In this document: in pieces, positions 48,151 through 56,411 of the stretch | Layout of the letters: each line of letters begins with the position of its first letter | Numbering within the stretch: the first letter of the stretch is position 1 | Assembly: GCF_900637205.1 (NCBI RefSeq) | Contig: NZ_LR134355.1 | Location: forward strand, 620,001-684,000 | Direction: 5' to 3' | DNA length: 64,000 nt | DNA from: Mycolicibacterium chitae | Lineage (GTDB): Bacteria > Actinomycetota > Actinomycetes > Mycobacteriales > Mycobacteriaceae | Notes under the pieces: model-generated | Database searches by the model: none | What the model was told of the DNA's origin: nothing | What the model saw: the letters and a program-made list of their open reading frames with translations, nothing else | Position numbers and translations under genes: made by a program

Positions 48151-48783
48151 ATGCTAACCGTGACGGCAGCAGTCACCCCCAAGGGAGAACGTCGACGGTG
48201 CGCACTGGTCAGTGCCGCCGCCGAGTTGCTCTGCGAAGGGGGCTTCGAGGCGGTGCGGCATCGTGCCGTCGCGCGTCGCGCCGGGCTGCCGCTGGCGTCG
48301 ACCACCTACTACTTCTCGTCGCTGGACGACCTGATCGTGGCGGCCGTCGAATACATCGGCATGCGCGAGGCCGCGGTGCTGCGCTCCCGGGTGAAGGCGT
48401 TGCCGCGCCGGCGCCGCGGCTCCGAATCGACCGCCGACGTTCTGCTCGAGTTGCTGATCGACGACGACGGACCCAACACCCGGGCCCACGAACAGTTGAT
48501 CTCCCGCTACGAGCGCTACATCGCCTGCGCGCGCCAACCCGCGCTGCGCGACATCCAACGCCGGATGATGCAGCAGCGCGCGGAGGCCATCGCGGAGGCC
48601 GTCGACCGGTCGGGCCGTTCGGTGGGCACGGGGCTGATCTCCACGCTGCTGTTCGCCATCGACGGGGCGGTCGTATCGGCCCTCGTCGACCCATCGGGGA
48701 CACCGCGGGCGACCGCGCGCACCTCCCTCATCGACGTCATCGACGCCCTGGCGCCGTATGACCACCAACGCGCCGCCGGGTGA
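48151..48783 (+). CDS. TetR-family transcriptional regulator (Rv0775-like)
   Basis: A 210-residue TetR regulator. The HTH covers about residues 12-58: ALVSAAAELLCEGGFEAVRH then VARRAGLPLASTTYYFSSLD, the recognition helix ending TTYYF. ATG 48151 (MLTVTAAVTPKGERRR) is chosen; a GTG at 48160 is possible. It is divergent from the esterase gene, 67 bp apart, an arrangement conserved as Rv0774c/Rv0775, which suggests it represses the esterase and itself. No TAC-W-GTAR-N3-YTAC site is seen here, so it is a less likely regulator of the catabolic cluster than the TetR at 6888. Confidence 0.9.
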   Translation: MLTVTAAVTPKGERRRCALVSAAAELLCEGGFEAVRHRAVARRAGLPLASTTYYFSSLDDLIVAAVEYIGMREAAVLRSRVKALPRRRRGSESTADVLLELLIDDDGPNTRAHEQLISRYERYIACARQPALRDIQRRMMQQRAEAIAEAVDRSGRSVGTGLISTLLFAIDGAVVSALVDPSGTPRATARTSLIDVIDALAPYDHQRAAG

Positions 48784-48871
48784 CACGACGGCGCTTCTCG
48801 CCGAATGTTCACCGTTGCGGGTCCGCGCGGGTTGAAGATGAGAACCGCAGCCGCGAACCGAGGGAGACGAG

Positions 48872-50296
48872 ATGGCCGAGACGAAGGCAGCCGGCGAGGA
48901 GCCTCAGCTCAAACGCGTGCTGGGCCCGGGCCTGCTGCTGCTCTTCGTCGTCGGCGACATCCTGGGCACCGGGGTCTACGCGCTCACCGGTGACGTGGCC
49001 GGCGAGGTGGGCGGCGCGGCATGGCTGCCGTTCCTGATCGCATTCCTGATCGCCACCGTCACGGCCTTCAGCTATCTCGAGCTCGTCACCAAGTATCCGC
49101 AGGCGGCCGGCGCTGCGCTGTACGCGCACAAGGCGTTTGGGATCCAGTTCGTGACGTTCATCGTTGCCTTCATCGTGATGTGCTCCGGCATCACATCGGC
49201 ATCCACGGCGTCGCGCTTCTTCGCGGCCAACTTCTTCGTCGCATTCGACTTCGACTGGGGTAGGGCCGGTGTCGTCATCGTCGCGCTGCTGTTCATGGCG
49301 CTGCTGGCGGTGGTGAACTTCCGCGGCGTCGGCGAGAGCGTCCGGCTCAACGTGGTCCTGACCATCGTCGAGATCAGTGGCCTGCTGCTGGTGATCTTCG
49401 TCGGACTGTGGGCTTTCACAGGTGGCGGTGAGACCGTGGACTTCTCCCGCGTCATCGCCTTCGAGACCGCGGAGGACAAGAACGTCTTCCTCGCGATCAC
49501 CACCGCCACGTCGCTGGCGTTCTTCGCGATGGTCGGTTTCGAGGACTCGGTCAACATGGCCGAGGAGACCAAGGACCCGGTGAGGACCTTCCCGAAGGTG
49601 CTGCTGACGGGCCTGGGCATCGCCGGGGTGGTCTACGTCATCGTCGCTGTCGTCGCGGTCGCGCTGGTGCCGGTCGGCACCCTGGAGGCCAGCGACACCC
49701 CGCTGGTCGAGGTGGTCAAGCTGGGCGCACCCGACCTGCCGATCGAAACCATCCTGCCGTTCATCTCGATGTTCGCCGTCGCCAACACCGCGCTGATCAA
49801 CATGCTGATGGCCAGCCGGCTGATCTACGGCATGTCCCGGCAGCGGGTGCTGCCGCGCGCGCTGGGCGCGGTGCACCCGACGCGGCGTTCGCCCTGGGCC
49901 GCGATCATCTTCACCACGCTCATCGCCTTTGGTCTGATCTTCTACGTGACCGCCTTCGCCAACTCCAACGCCATCGCGATGCTCGGCGGCACCACCTCGC
50001 TGCTGCTGTTGGCGGTGTTCGCGATGGTCAACATCGCAGTGCTGGTGTTGCGCAGGGACGTTCGCGCCGCCGGCGGACACTTCACCACGCCCACCGCGCT
50101 CCCCGTCATCGGCTTCATCACGTCGCTGTATCTGGTCACGCCGCTGTCGGGCAGGCCCGGCCAGCAGTACGTGCTCGCCGGGATCCTCATCGCGATCGGC
50201 GTGGTGCTGTTCTTCCTCACCATGGCGATCAACAAGCAACTCGGCATCCGCGAGGGCATCGTCGACCCGACCAAGCTGGGCGAAGCGCCGGATTAG
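48872..50296 (+). CDS. APC-superfamily amino acid permease
   Basis: A 474-residue integral membrane transporter with about 12 hydrophobic segments, from LGPGLLLLFVVGDILGTGVY (TM1 with the broken-helix GxG motif) to YVLAGILIAIGVVLFFLTMA. GFEDSVNMAEETKDPVRTFP between TM6 and TM7 is the typical APC consensus (FxNxAEExkxP). Expected to take up an amino acid or related amine by proton symport in the cytoplasmic membrane; substrate unknown. ATG follows CGAGGGAGACGAG. Stands alone, convergent with the gene at 50314. Confidence 0.92.
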   Translation: MAETKAAGEEPQLKRVLGPGLLLLFVVGDILGTGVYALTGDVAGEVGGAAWLPFLIAFLIATVTAFSYLELVTKYPQAAGAALYAHKAFGIQFVTFIVAFIVMCSGITSASTASRFFAANFFVAFDFDWGRAGVVIVALLFMALLAVVNFRGVGESVRLNVVLTIVEISGLLLVIFVGLWAFTGGGETVDFSRVIAFETAEDKNVFLAITTATSLAFFAMVGFEDSVNMAEETKDPVRTFPKVLLTGLGIAGVVYVIVAVVAVALVPVGTLEASDTPLVEVVKLGAPDLPIETILPFISMFAVANTALINMLMASRLIYGMSRQRVLPRALGAVHPTRRSPWAAIIFTTLIAFGLIFYVTAFANSNAIAMLGGTTSLLLLAVFAMVNIAVLVLRRDVRAAGGHFTTPTALPVIGFITSLYLVTPLSGRPGQQYVLAGILIAIGVVLFFLTMAINKQLGIREGIVDPTKLGEAPD

Positions 50297-50313
50297 CGGT
50301 GGGGCAGTGCTGC

Positions 50314-50889
50314 CTACCGGTAACCGCGGGAAAGAAGTTGGCGGGCACCGGCGTTCATGGCCTCGGGCCCGGGGACGTGAAAACCGAAGGCGTTGGCCAG
50401 CCGGTCGGTGATGTTGAACGCCAGGCACACCGCAAGGGCGTCCTCGACCTGCTGCGGCGACACACCCGCGGCCAGCACCGCCCGAACGGCGTCGGCATCG
50501 ATGGCGTGGTCGCGGGTGAGCTTCCCGAGCAGGATGAGCGTCGCCCGAAGCGGTTCCTCGATCGGCGCCGTCGTCACGTCGGCGAGCGTGGCGGCGACTC
50601 TGAGGTCCTGGCCGTACCAGATGCGCGACGTGGCCGAGTGCGCCGCGATACAGAACGGACTCTCGTTGACCTTGGAGACGAACGCGGCCATCAACTCGCG
50701 ATCGCCCACTGACCATTCCGATGGCCCGCGCATGGCCTCGTGCGTCAGAGGCCCGGCCCCATAGAACTCGGGACGGTAGAAGGCGAGCTTGACGGCATCG
50801 ACCACCGGTTGCCGCGACATCAGCCGAATCAGCGCGAACACCGCCCGGCTGCGCAGTCGGTGTCCGCGCTCGAGGATTTCCAGTCTCAT
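50314..50889 (-). CDS. AhpD/carboxymuconolactone-decarboxylase-like protein
   Basis: A 191-residue helical protein of the AhpD/CMD type. The core LMAAFVSKVNESPFCIAAHS keeps the C-x3-H part of the catalytic motif, but the first cysteine of CxxC is serine, so the peroxidase relay is probably incomplete. The later VSPQQVEDALAVCLAFNITD repeats the helical signature. ATG 50889 is used because it overlaps the stop of the preceding small gene by one base (TGATG). Likely an oxidative-stress or lactone-type enzyme; function uncertain. Confidence 0.78.
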   Translation of the reverse strand: MRLEILERGHRLRSRAVFALIRLMSRQPVVDAVKLAFYRPEFYGAGPLTHEAMRGPSEWSVGDRELMAAFVSKVNESPFCIAAHSATSRIWYGQDLRVAATLADVTTAPIEEPLRATLILLGKLTRDHAIDADAVRAVLAAGVSPQQVEDALAVCLAFNITDRLANAFGFHVPGPEAMNAGARQLLSRGYR

Positions 50890-51197
50890 CACCGGCCCCC
50901 GAGCGCTTCGGTCAGGGCCGCCAAGGCGGCGGTGTGCTGCCGGTGGGCCTGTCCGACCGCCGCGCACACCATTACCTCGAAGATCTGGTCCTCGCTCAGA
51001 CCCGCGGCCCGGACCTCGGCGATGTCCTCGTCGGTCACCCGGTGCGCGCGGTGGGCCACCTTGTCGATCAGCGTCCTGAGCGGTTCGTCGAGGCCGGCGT
51101 TGTCAAAGGCGGCTCGGCGCAAGGCCGGCGGAGCCTTTCCGCCCCGGCCGAGGACCCGCGCGATGAGATCGCGCTGCAGCTTGCGGATGTCCGACAT
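50889..51197 (-). CDS. Small CMD/AhpD-related helical protein
   Basis: A 102-residue protein, MSDIRKLQRDLIARVLGRGG to TALAALTEALGGR. The segment VTDEDIAEVRAAGLSEDQIF and VMVCAAVGQAHRQHTAAL resembles the helical hairpin of CMD domains but lacks a CxxC motif. GGGAGG lies 8 nt upstream of ATG 51197; a GTG at 51206 is too close to that site. It is coupled to the following AhpD-like gene and probably forms one complex or split enzyme with it. Confidence 0.72.
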   Translation of the reverse strand: MSDIRKLQRDLIARVLGRGGKAPPALRRAAFDNAGLDEPLRTLIDKVAHRAHRVTDEDIAEVRAAGLSEDQIFEVMVCAAVGQAHRQHTAALAALTEALGGR

Positions 51198-51273
51198 GAC
51201 GGCCACCTCCCGGGTGCACTCGTGACAGCGTCCTTGTCCATTAGACGCCGCAGGGGCTACCGGATTAAGGGGT

Positions 51274-53022
51274 TCACGTCACCAGATCTGCCTCGCGTAG
51301 CCGCTCCAGCCGGGTCGCCAGCCGCACCGTGCGATGGCTGTTGCCATCGAGCACCACGTAGCGATCGGCGAAACCCGCCAGCAGCGCGTCGTCGAGGCGG
51401 CGCACCGCACCGGCCGGATAGCGGTAGGCCAGCGCGGCATTGACCGCGTCGGTGTCCACCCCGGCCAACGCGGCGTCGAGGGCATCCAGGGAGTCGATGC
51501 CCAGTTCGAGCAGCAGCCCGGAGATCCAGCTGTAATGCTCGGTGCGCGACCAGCCCGCATCCGGGAACCGGTTGCCCAGATGGGTGGCCAGCACCGCGGT
51601 GGAAATCCTTGGCTCGCTGTCGGATTCGGGGGCGCGCTCCACCATCGGCGCCGACCGCAGCCGCTCCCGGATGGCGGAGAACTCGCGGTCGGCGAGTTCG
51701 AGCAGCCCGGCCGCCAGCGTGAAGCGGCGATCGAGGTCCGGCGCATCCTCCTCGGGAATCGACCCCTTGTACCGGATGTCGTGCTCGAACTCGGCCCACG
51801 CGTGCTGCAGGATGGTGCGCACCTGCACCGACGCGGGTTGCTGCTCACCCTCGGCGGCGATCAGCAGATGCCTGCTCGAATAACCCCAGCGGCCGGTGCT
51901 CGCGGTCTCCAGGCCCATGTCGCGGTCGTCGAGCAACCGCATCTCGTCGCCCAGCAGGTTGGCCACCGCGCCCACGTCGTCGCGCAGATAGGTGATGACG
52001 CGCAACCCGATCTGATCGGTGATCTCGGAGAGCGGATCGGTGTAGAGCACCTGGCCGTCGATGCTGCGCTCGGCCTTCTCGGCGAAGGACGCCACCGACT
52101 TGGTGCGCGCGGTGAGGCTCAGATAGTTGATGCCGGCCTCGTCGAGCAGGGCGCGCACCTGCTCGAGATAGCGGCCGGTGGATTCCTTCAGGGCGGGCCG
52201 GCGTTCGGCGTAGGCCGCGATGGCGTCGTGCACCGCCGGCGAGGTCGCCCGCCGCGGTGCGGGTTCCAGATCCTCGGGCAGCGTGGGGGTGACGATGTAG
52301 CCGGTGTCCCCATCCCCGTAGACGGTGACGTCGTCGGGTCGCTGCTGCGCGAGCATCGCCACATACGCGCACAGCACCGCGTCGACCGGATCCTCCGCGC
52401 GGCGCAATTCGCTTTTGCGCTCGGCGGTTTCGACGCCGTCGCGCAGCTCCATCCACTCCTCGTGGTCGGCCACCCGCAGCAGCGGCTCCCGGCGGGCCAG
52501 GTTCTCGATGTGATCCATCAGCAGCAACAACTCGGCGCGCAGCTTCGCCACCGTGCGTCCCGGCTTGGCCTTGTACTTCAGCGTGCGACCCAGCCGGAAC
52601 AGGGCGATGGTCGCCGGATGGGGGTAGACCTCGATGGCGCGCCGGGTCGACGTCGAGCGTGGGTCGATGTCCAGATCCAGCTCGCGGGCGATGAGCGCGC
52701 CGCGCGGGGTCCCGGCGAACTCGGGCTTGCCGGTGTTGGCCGGGTGCGCGCCGGCCTGGAAGCGGCCGAAGTCGGCGTTGAGCTCGCGCTCGCAGTCCCG
52801 CTGCCCGGTCGGGTTCACCACGATCAGCGGGGCGTCGATGCCCACCACGCAGTCGCCCTGCACATAGGGCTGCAGCGCGGCGAGGATGCTCGCGTCGTCG
52901 GTGGCCGCCCCCAAATAGCTCAGTCGACCGGTGTTGCCGTCGACCACGGCGACCCCGGTGGGCTTACGCTGCCCCCACGCGAGGTCCAGACCGACGAAGT
53001 ACACCGGTCCACTCTGCCTCAT
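51274..53022 (-). CDS. relZ: RelZ-type fusion: RNase H-like (DUF429) domain plus RelA/SpoT (p)ppGpp synthetase
   Basis: A 582-residue fusion. Residues about 8-250 form a DUF429/RNase H-like domain with acidic positions in YFVGLDLAWG, GIDAPLIVVNPTG and RRAEDPVDAVLCAYVAML. Residues about 285-460 form a RelA/SpoT synthetase: LTARTKSVASFAEKAE, DQIGLRVITYLRDD, GYSSRHLL and VQVRTILQHAWAEFEHDIR, all catalytic motifs intact and no HD hydrolase domain. Size and architecture match M. smegmatis RelZ (MS_RHII-RSD), a dual RNase HII/(p)ppGpp synthetase. ATG 53022 gives MRQSGPVYFVGLDLAWG; TTG 53043 is in frame. Divergent from purB with 56 bp between. Confidence 0.88.
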   Translation of the reverse strand: MRQSGPVYFVGLDLAWGQRKPTGVAVVDGNTGRLSYLGAATDDASILAALQPYVQGDCVVGIDAPLIVVNPTGQRDCERELNADFGRFQAGAHPANTGKPEFAGTPRGALIARELDLDIDPRSTSTRRAIEVYPHPATIALFRLGRTLKYKAKPGRTVAKLRAELLLLMDHIENLARREPLLRVADHEEWMELRDGVETAERKSELRRAEDPVDAVLCAYVAMLAQQRPDDVTVYGDGDTGYIVTPTLPEDLEPAPRRATSPAVHDAIAAYAERRPALKESTGRYLEQVRALLDEAGINYLSLTARTKSVASFAEKAERSIDGQVLYTDPLSEITDQIGLRVITYLRDDVGAVANLLGDEMRLLDDRDMGLETASTGRWGYSSRHLLIAAEGEQQPASVQVRTILQHAWAEFEHDIRYKGSIPEEDAPDLDRRFTLAAGLLELADREFSAIRERLRSAPMVERAPESDSEPRISTAVLATHLGNRFPDAGWSRTEHYSWISGLLLELGIDSLDALDAALAGVDTDAVNAALAYRYPAGAVRRLDDALLAGFADRYVVLDGNSHRTVRLATRLERLREADLVT

Positions 53023-53078
53023 CGGGGCCCGGCTCCGCCCCAACCGGGCCCAAAAGCGGGGCCGTAAGCTGTGTCTTC

Positions 53079-54497
53079 GTGAGCATTCCCAATGTCTTGG
53101 CCAACCGGTACGCCAGCGCGGAGATGACGGCGATCTGGTCGCCGGAAGCCAAGATCGTCGCCGAGCGGCGGTTGTGGCTCGCTGTGCTGCGGGCCCAGGC
53201 CGAGCTCGGCATCCCGGTCCCCGACGGGGTCAGCGACGACTACGAGCGGGTGCTCGAGAACGTCGACCTGGCGTCCATCGCCGACCGCGAACGCATCACC
53301 CGCCACGACGTCAAGGCCCGCATCGAGGAGTTCAACGCGCTGGCCGGCCACGAGCACGTGCACAAGGGCATGACCAGCCGCGACCTCACCGAGAACGTCG
53401 AGCAACTGCAGACCCGCCGCGCCCTGGAACTGGTGTTCGCCCGCGGCGTCGCGGTGGTCGCGCGGCTGGCGGACCGGGCCGTGACCCACCGCGACCTGGT
53501 GATGGCGGGCCGCTCGCACAACGTCGCGGCGCAGGCCACCACGCTGGGCAAGCGGTTCGCCTCGGCGGCCCAGGAGACGCTGCTGGCGCTGAACCGGGTG
53601 CGCGACCTGCTGGACCGGTATCCGCTGCGCGGGGTCAAGGGGCCGATGGGCACCGCCCAGGACATGCTCGACCTGTTCGACGGCGACGCCGCGCGGCTGG
53701 CCGAACTGGAGTCCCGGGTGGCGTCTTTCCTGGGCTTCGCGCAGGTGCTGGACTCCGTGGGGCAGGTCTATCCACGTTCGCTGGACCACGATGTGCTCTC
53801 CGCGCTGGTGCAGCTGGGTGCGGGGCCGTCGTCGTTCGCGCACACCGTGCGGCTGATGGCCGGCCACGAGCTGGTCACCGAGGGTTTCGCGCCGGGGCAG
53901 GTGGGCTCGTCGGCCATGCCGCACAAGATGAACACCCGGTCCTGCGAGCGGGTCAACGGCCTGCAGGTGGTGCTGCGCGGCTACGCCTCGATGGCCGCGG
54001 AGCTGGCCGGCGCGCAATGGAACGAGGGCGACGTGTTCTGCTCGGTGGTGCGCCGGGTCGCGCTGCCGGACGCGTTCTTCGCCCTCGACGGGCAGATCGA
54101 GACGTTCCTGACGGTGCTCGACGAGTTCGGCGCCTACCCCGCGGTGATCCAGCGCGAATTGGACCGCTACCTCCCGTTCCTGGCGACCACGCGGATCCTC
54201 ATCGCCGCCGTGCGCGCCGGCGTCGGCCGCGAAACCGCGCACGAGGTCATCAAGGAGCACGCTGTGGCCGTCGCGCTGGCGATGCGCGAGGAAGGCCGCG
54301 ATCCCGATCTGCTGGACCGACTCGCCGCCGACCCGCGGCTGCCGCTGGACCGGGCCGCGTTAGATGCGGCCCTGGCGGACAAGGCGGCGTTCACCGGAGC
54401 GGCCGGCGATCAGGTGGACGCGGTGGTCGCGGCGGTCGAGGAGCTGGTGAGCCGCTACCCCGAGGCCGCCAAGTACACCCCGGGCGCCATCCTCTGA
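53079..54497 (+). CDS. purB: Adenylosuccinate lyase
   Basis: A 472-residue fumarase/aspartase-superfamily lyase catalysing two purine steps: SAICAR to AICAR plus fumarate, and adenylosuccinate to AMP plus fumarate. The signature GSSAMPHKMNTRSCERVNG, the substrate loop GHEHVHKGMTSRDLTENVEQ and the general-acid region GRSHNVAAQATTLGKR are intact. GTG 53079 starts MSIPNVLANRYASAEM, the usual N-terminus for actinobacterial PurB. It lies divergent to relZ and upstream of a TDT-type transporter; purC is 2.6 kb downstream, as in M. tuberculosis. Confidence 0.97.
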   Translation: MSIPNVLANRYASAEMTAIWSPEAKIVAERRLWLAVLRAQAELGIPVPDGVSDDYERVLENVDLASIADRERITRHDVKARIEEFNALAGHEHVHKGMTSRDLTENVEQLQTRRALELVFARGVAVVARLADRAVTHRDLVMAGRSHNVAAQATTLGKRFASAAQETLLALNRVRDLLDRYPLRGVKGPMGTAQDMLDLFDGDAARLAELESRVASFLGFAQVLDSVGQVYPRSLDHDVLSALVQLGAGPSSFAHTVRLMAGHELVTEGFAPGQVGSSAMPHKMNTRSCERVNGLQVVLRGYASMAAELAGAQWNEGDVFCSVVRRVALPDAFFALDGQIETFLTVLDEFGAYPAVIQRELDRYLPFLATTRILIAAVRAGVGRETAHEVIKEHAVAVALAMREEGRDPDLLDRLAADPRLPLDRAALDAALADKAAFTGAAGDQVDAVVAAVEELVSRYPEAAKYTPGAIL

Positions 54498-54509
54498 TCT
54501 CGGTTGTCG

Positions 54510-55439
54510 ATGTGGCGTGATCTGCGGCCACCGCCGGACGTTTTCGCGGCGGTGATGGCGGCCGGCATCGTGTCGATTTCGGCGGCCGACCACGCGCAGC
54601 GCGGGATCAGCGTGGGCCTGGCGGTCTTCGCCGCGGTCGCGCTGCCCGTGCTGATGGTGCTCGCGGCCTCCGGCTGGGCCCGCAGCCCGCTGGACATGAC
54701 CGACATCGACGTGGTGCTGCGCCTGTTCACCTACGTCGCGGCGTGCGCGGTCGTGGCGACCCGGTTCGGCGGCACCTGGGTGGTGTGGGTGCTGGCCGGG
54801 ATGGGGCTTACGGCGTGGATGTCGTTGATGCCGTTGCTGATTCGCCGGATGCGCCGCGTCGGCTGGCCGGCGCTGCGCGACCGGGCCCGGGGTGCCTGGG
54901 AACTGGCCAGCGTGGCGTCCTCCGGGTTGGCGATCGTGTTCGCCGAGTTGCACCTCCTGTTCCTGGCGGTGCTGTTCTGGGTGGTGGCCCTGGCGGTCTA
55001 CCTCGGCATGACGACGCTGATCGTCCTGCGCGCCGGGCGGGAACGGTTGGACCGCCACGGCTTCGAACCGGACAGCTGGATCCTGATGGGTGGCCTGGCG
55101 ATCGCCACCGTGGCCGGCGTGCACATCCACGCGCTGTGGCCGAGCATGGCCGTGCAGAAGGTGACCGTGGTGACCTGGCTGGTGGCTACGCTGTGGATCC
55201 CCGCGCTGATGCTGTTCGGGGTGCGCGGTGTGCGGCGCCGCGTGCCGGTCCCCTCGGCGTGGTGGGCCATGGTGTTCCCGCTGGGCATGTACTCCTCGGC
55301 GACCTTCGCGCTGTGGCACGAGGTCGGCTGGGGCTGGCTCCACCCGGTCTCGGAGGCGTTCTTCTGGACCGCGCTGGCGGCCTGGTGCACCGTCGCGGTC
55401 CTCTTCCTCCGGGGATTTCGGCGTGATCTTCCACGGTGA
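54510..55439 (+). CDS. TDT-family (TehA/SLAC1-like) membrane transporter
   Basis: A 309-residue membrane protein with about ten hydrophobic helices, starting MWRDLRPPPDVFAAVMAAGI; PDVFAAVMAAGIVSISA matches the first helix of tellurite-resistance/dicarboxylate transporters. The Phe-containing pore helices (FPLGMYSSATFALWHE) also fit. A TTG two codons upstream (54504) is possible. It starts 12 bp after purB. The last residues GFRRDLPR and the TGA come from palindrome copy 3, so the C-terminus is repeat-derived. Anion or C4-dicarboxylate transport is inferred from family only; fumarate released by PurB makes a dicarboxylate link attractive but unproven. Confidence 0.85.
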   Translation: MWRDLRPPPDVFAAVMAAGIVSISAADHAQRGISVGLAVFAAVALPVLMVLAASGWARSPLDMTDIDVVLRLFTYVAACAVVATRFGGTWVVWVLAGMGLTAWMSLMPLLIRRMRRVGWPALRDRARGAWELASVASSGLAIVFAELHLLFLAVLFWVVALAVYLGMTTLIVLRAGRERLDRHGFEPDSWILMGGLAIATVAGVHIHALWPSMAVQKVTVVTWLVATLWIPALMLFGVRGVRRRVPVPSAWWAMVFPLGMYSSATFALWHEVGWGWLHPVSEAFFWTALAAWCTVAVLFLRGFRRDLPR

Positions 55440-55462
55440 GCGTGGACGATCACGCCGAGATC
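55414..55462. repeat. Dispersed palindrome, copy 3, overlapping two gene ends
   Basis: Left arm GATTTCGGCGTGATC (55414-55428); right arm GATCACGCCGAGATC (55448-55462) with one change. Inner stem TCCACG/CGTGGA and loop GTGAG. It contains the stop codons of both convergent genes: TDT transporter TGA at 55437-55439 in the loop and DUF559 stop at 55450-55452 in the right arm. Confidence 0.9.
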
Positions 55463-56304
55463 GCACGTCGGACCTGGGCGATGACGCGCTCGGGGTGCTC
55501 GGTCAGGTCCCACCAGGTGAATCGCAGCACCTGCCAGCCGAGTAGCGCGAGCTTGTTCTGGCGGTTGCGGTCGTTGACGAAATCGGTGACATCGCTGTGG
55601 AACGCCCAACCGTCGATCTCGATCGCCACCTTCTGCAGCAGGAAAGCGACGTCGACGACGTAGCCCGCGATCGGGAGGTTGGCCTTCCAACCGGTGATGC
55701 CGGCGGCCTTCAGCAGCGAGATGAACAGCCGCTCGGCGGCCGAGCGCGCACCGTCGTCGGCGGCCTGGAGCAACATCCGCGCCCGGGGCGAACCGTACCG
55801 ACCCTTGTTGCGCAGTTGGGCGCGCCATAGCTCCCGTAGTTCGGTGTCGCGTTGCAATGCGCGGTCCAGGATCGGCACGCCGCCGCGTTGGATGCCGGCT
55901 TCGAGCGCGGTCAGCGGCAGTGCGGTGACCTGCAGACCCCGCAGTTCGGTGACGTCGGACGTCGGGAGATCGCGGCGGCGCAGCTTCGTCCCGGGCCGGC
56001 GGCGCCCATTGGCCGCGCGGGGGACGGTCACCTCGACCCGGTCCGGCGCCGCACCGATCAGGCGATGCCACCACGCGGCGGACGCTCCACTGGCGGTTGC
56101 GTTGGGGCCGTAACTCCAGACCGCGGCACGGATGCGCGCGGCGTCGGTGAACGGACGGTCGTCGGCGAAGAAGACTCCCGGCGACAACCGGCGCCAGCGG
56201 CCGGACAGCACTCGTCGTCGGACGGCTTCCGGGTGCATGCCGACGGAAGCGGCTTGGGCAAGGGTGATGACGCCGTCGTGGCGGCGCAGATACTGATCGA
56301 CCAT
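55450..56304 (-). CDS. AbiEi-type HTH plus DUF559 (Vsr-like nuclease fold) protein
   Basis: A 284-residue protein. The N-terminus MVDQYLRRHDGVITLAQAAS and GRWRRLSPGVFFADDRPFT resemble the AbiEi antitoxin wing-HTH. The C-terminal ~110 residues, AAERLFISLLKAAGITGWKA through GYVVDVAFLLQKVAIEIDGW to GWQVLRFTWWDL, form a DUF559 domain with the D-x-n-ExD pattern of Vsr/PD-(D/E)XK nucleases. This pairing is widespread in actinobacteria and of unknown function; no AbiEii toxin is adjacent. The final residues AISA and the stop lie in palindrome copy 3. A DNA-repair or defence role is possible, not shown. Confidence 0.82.
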   Translation of the reverse strand: MVDQYLRRHDGVITLAQAASVGMHPEAVRRRVLSGRWRRLSPGVFFADDRPFTDAARIRAAVWSYGPNATASGASAAWWHRLIGAAPDRVEVTVPRAANGRRRPGTKLRRRDLPTSDVTELRGLQVTALPLTALEAGIQRGGVPILDRALQRDTELRELWRAQLRNKGRYGSPRARMLLQAADDGARSAAERLFISLLKAAGITGWKANLPIAGYVVDVAFLLQKVAIEIDGWAFHSDVTDFVNDRNRQNKLALLGWQVLRFTWWDLTEHPERVIAQVRRAISA

Positions 56305-56347
56305 GCCTACTTAGATGGTGAAACCCGCCCCGCGGTTCCCTCCAATT

Positions 56348-56400
56348 GCGATTTGGGCGTGATCCCACACGGTCACCGTGGGAAATCACGCCGAAATCGC
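56348..56400. repeat. Dispersed palindrome, copy 4 (probable terminator)
   Basis: Arms GCGATTTGGGCGTGAT (56348-56363) and ATCACGCCGAAATCGC (56385-56400) pair with one G/G mismatch. The inner CACGGTCACCGTG dyad resembles copy 2. It lies just downstream of the membrane-protein gene (stop 56412) and upstream of the DUF559 gene start, so it would end transcription of the former. Confidence 0.85.
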
Positions 56401-56411
56401 TGGGGGAGGGG

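Noticed and set aside
48809..50716. 635-codon minus-strand frame opposite the APC permease
   Set aside because: Translation is Gln/Asp/Arg repeats typical of antisense shadow; the plus strand carries a clear 12-TM permease.
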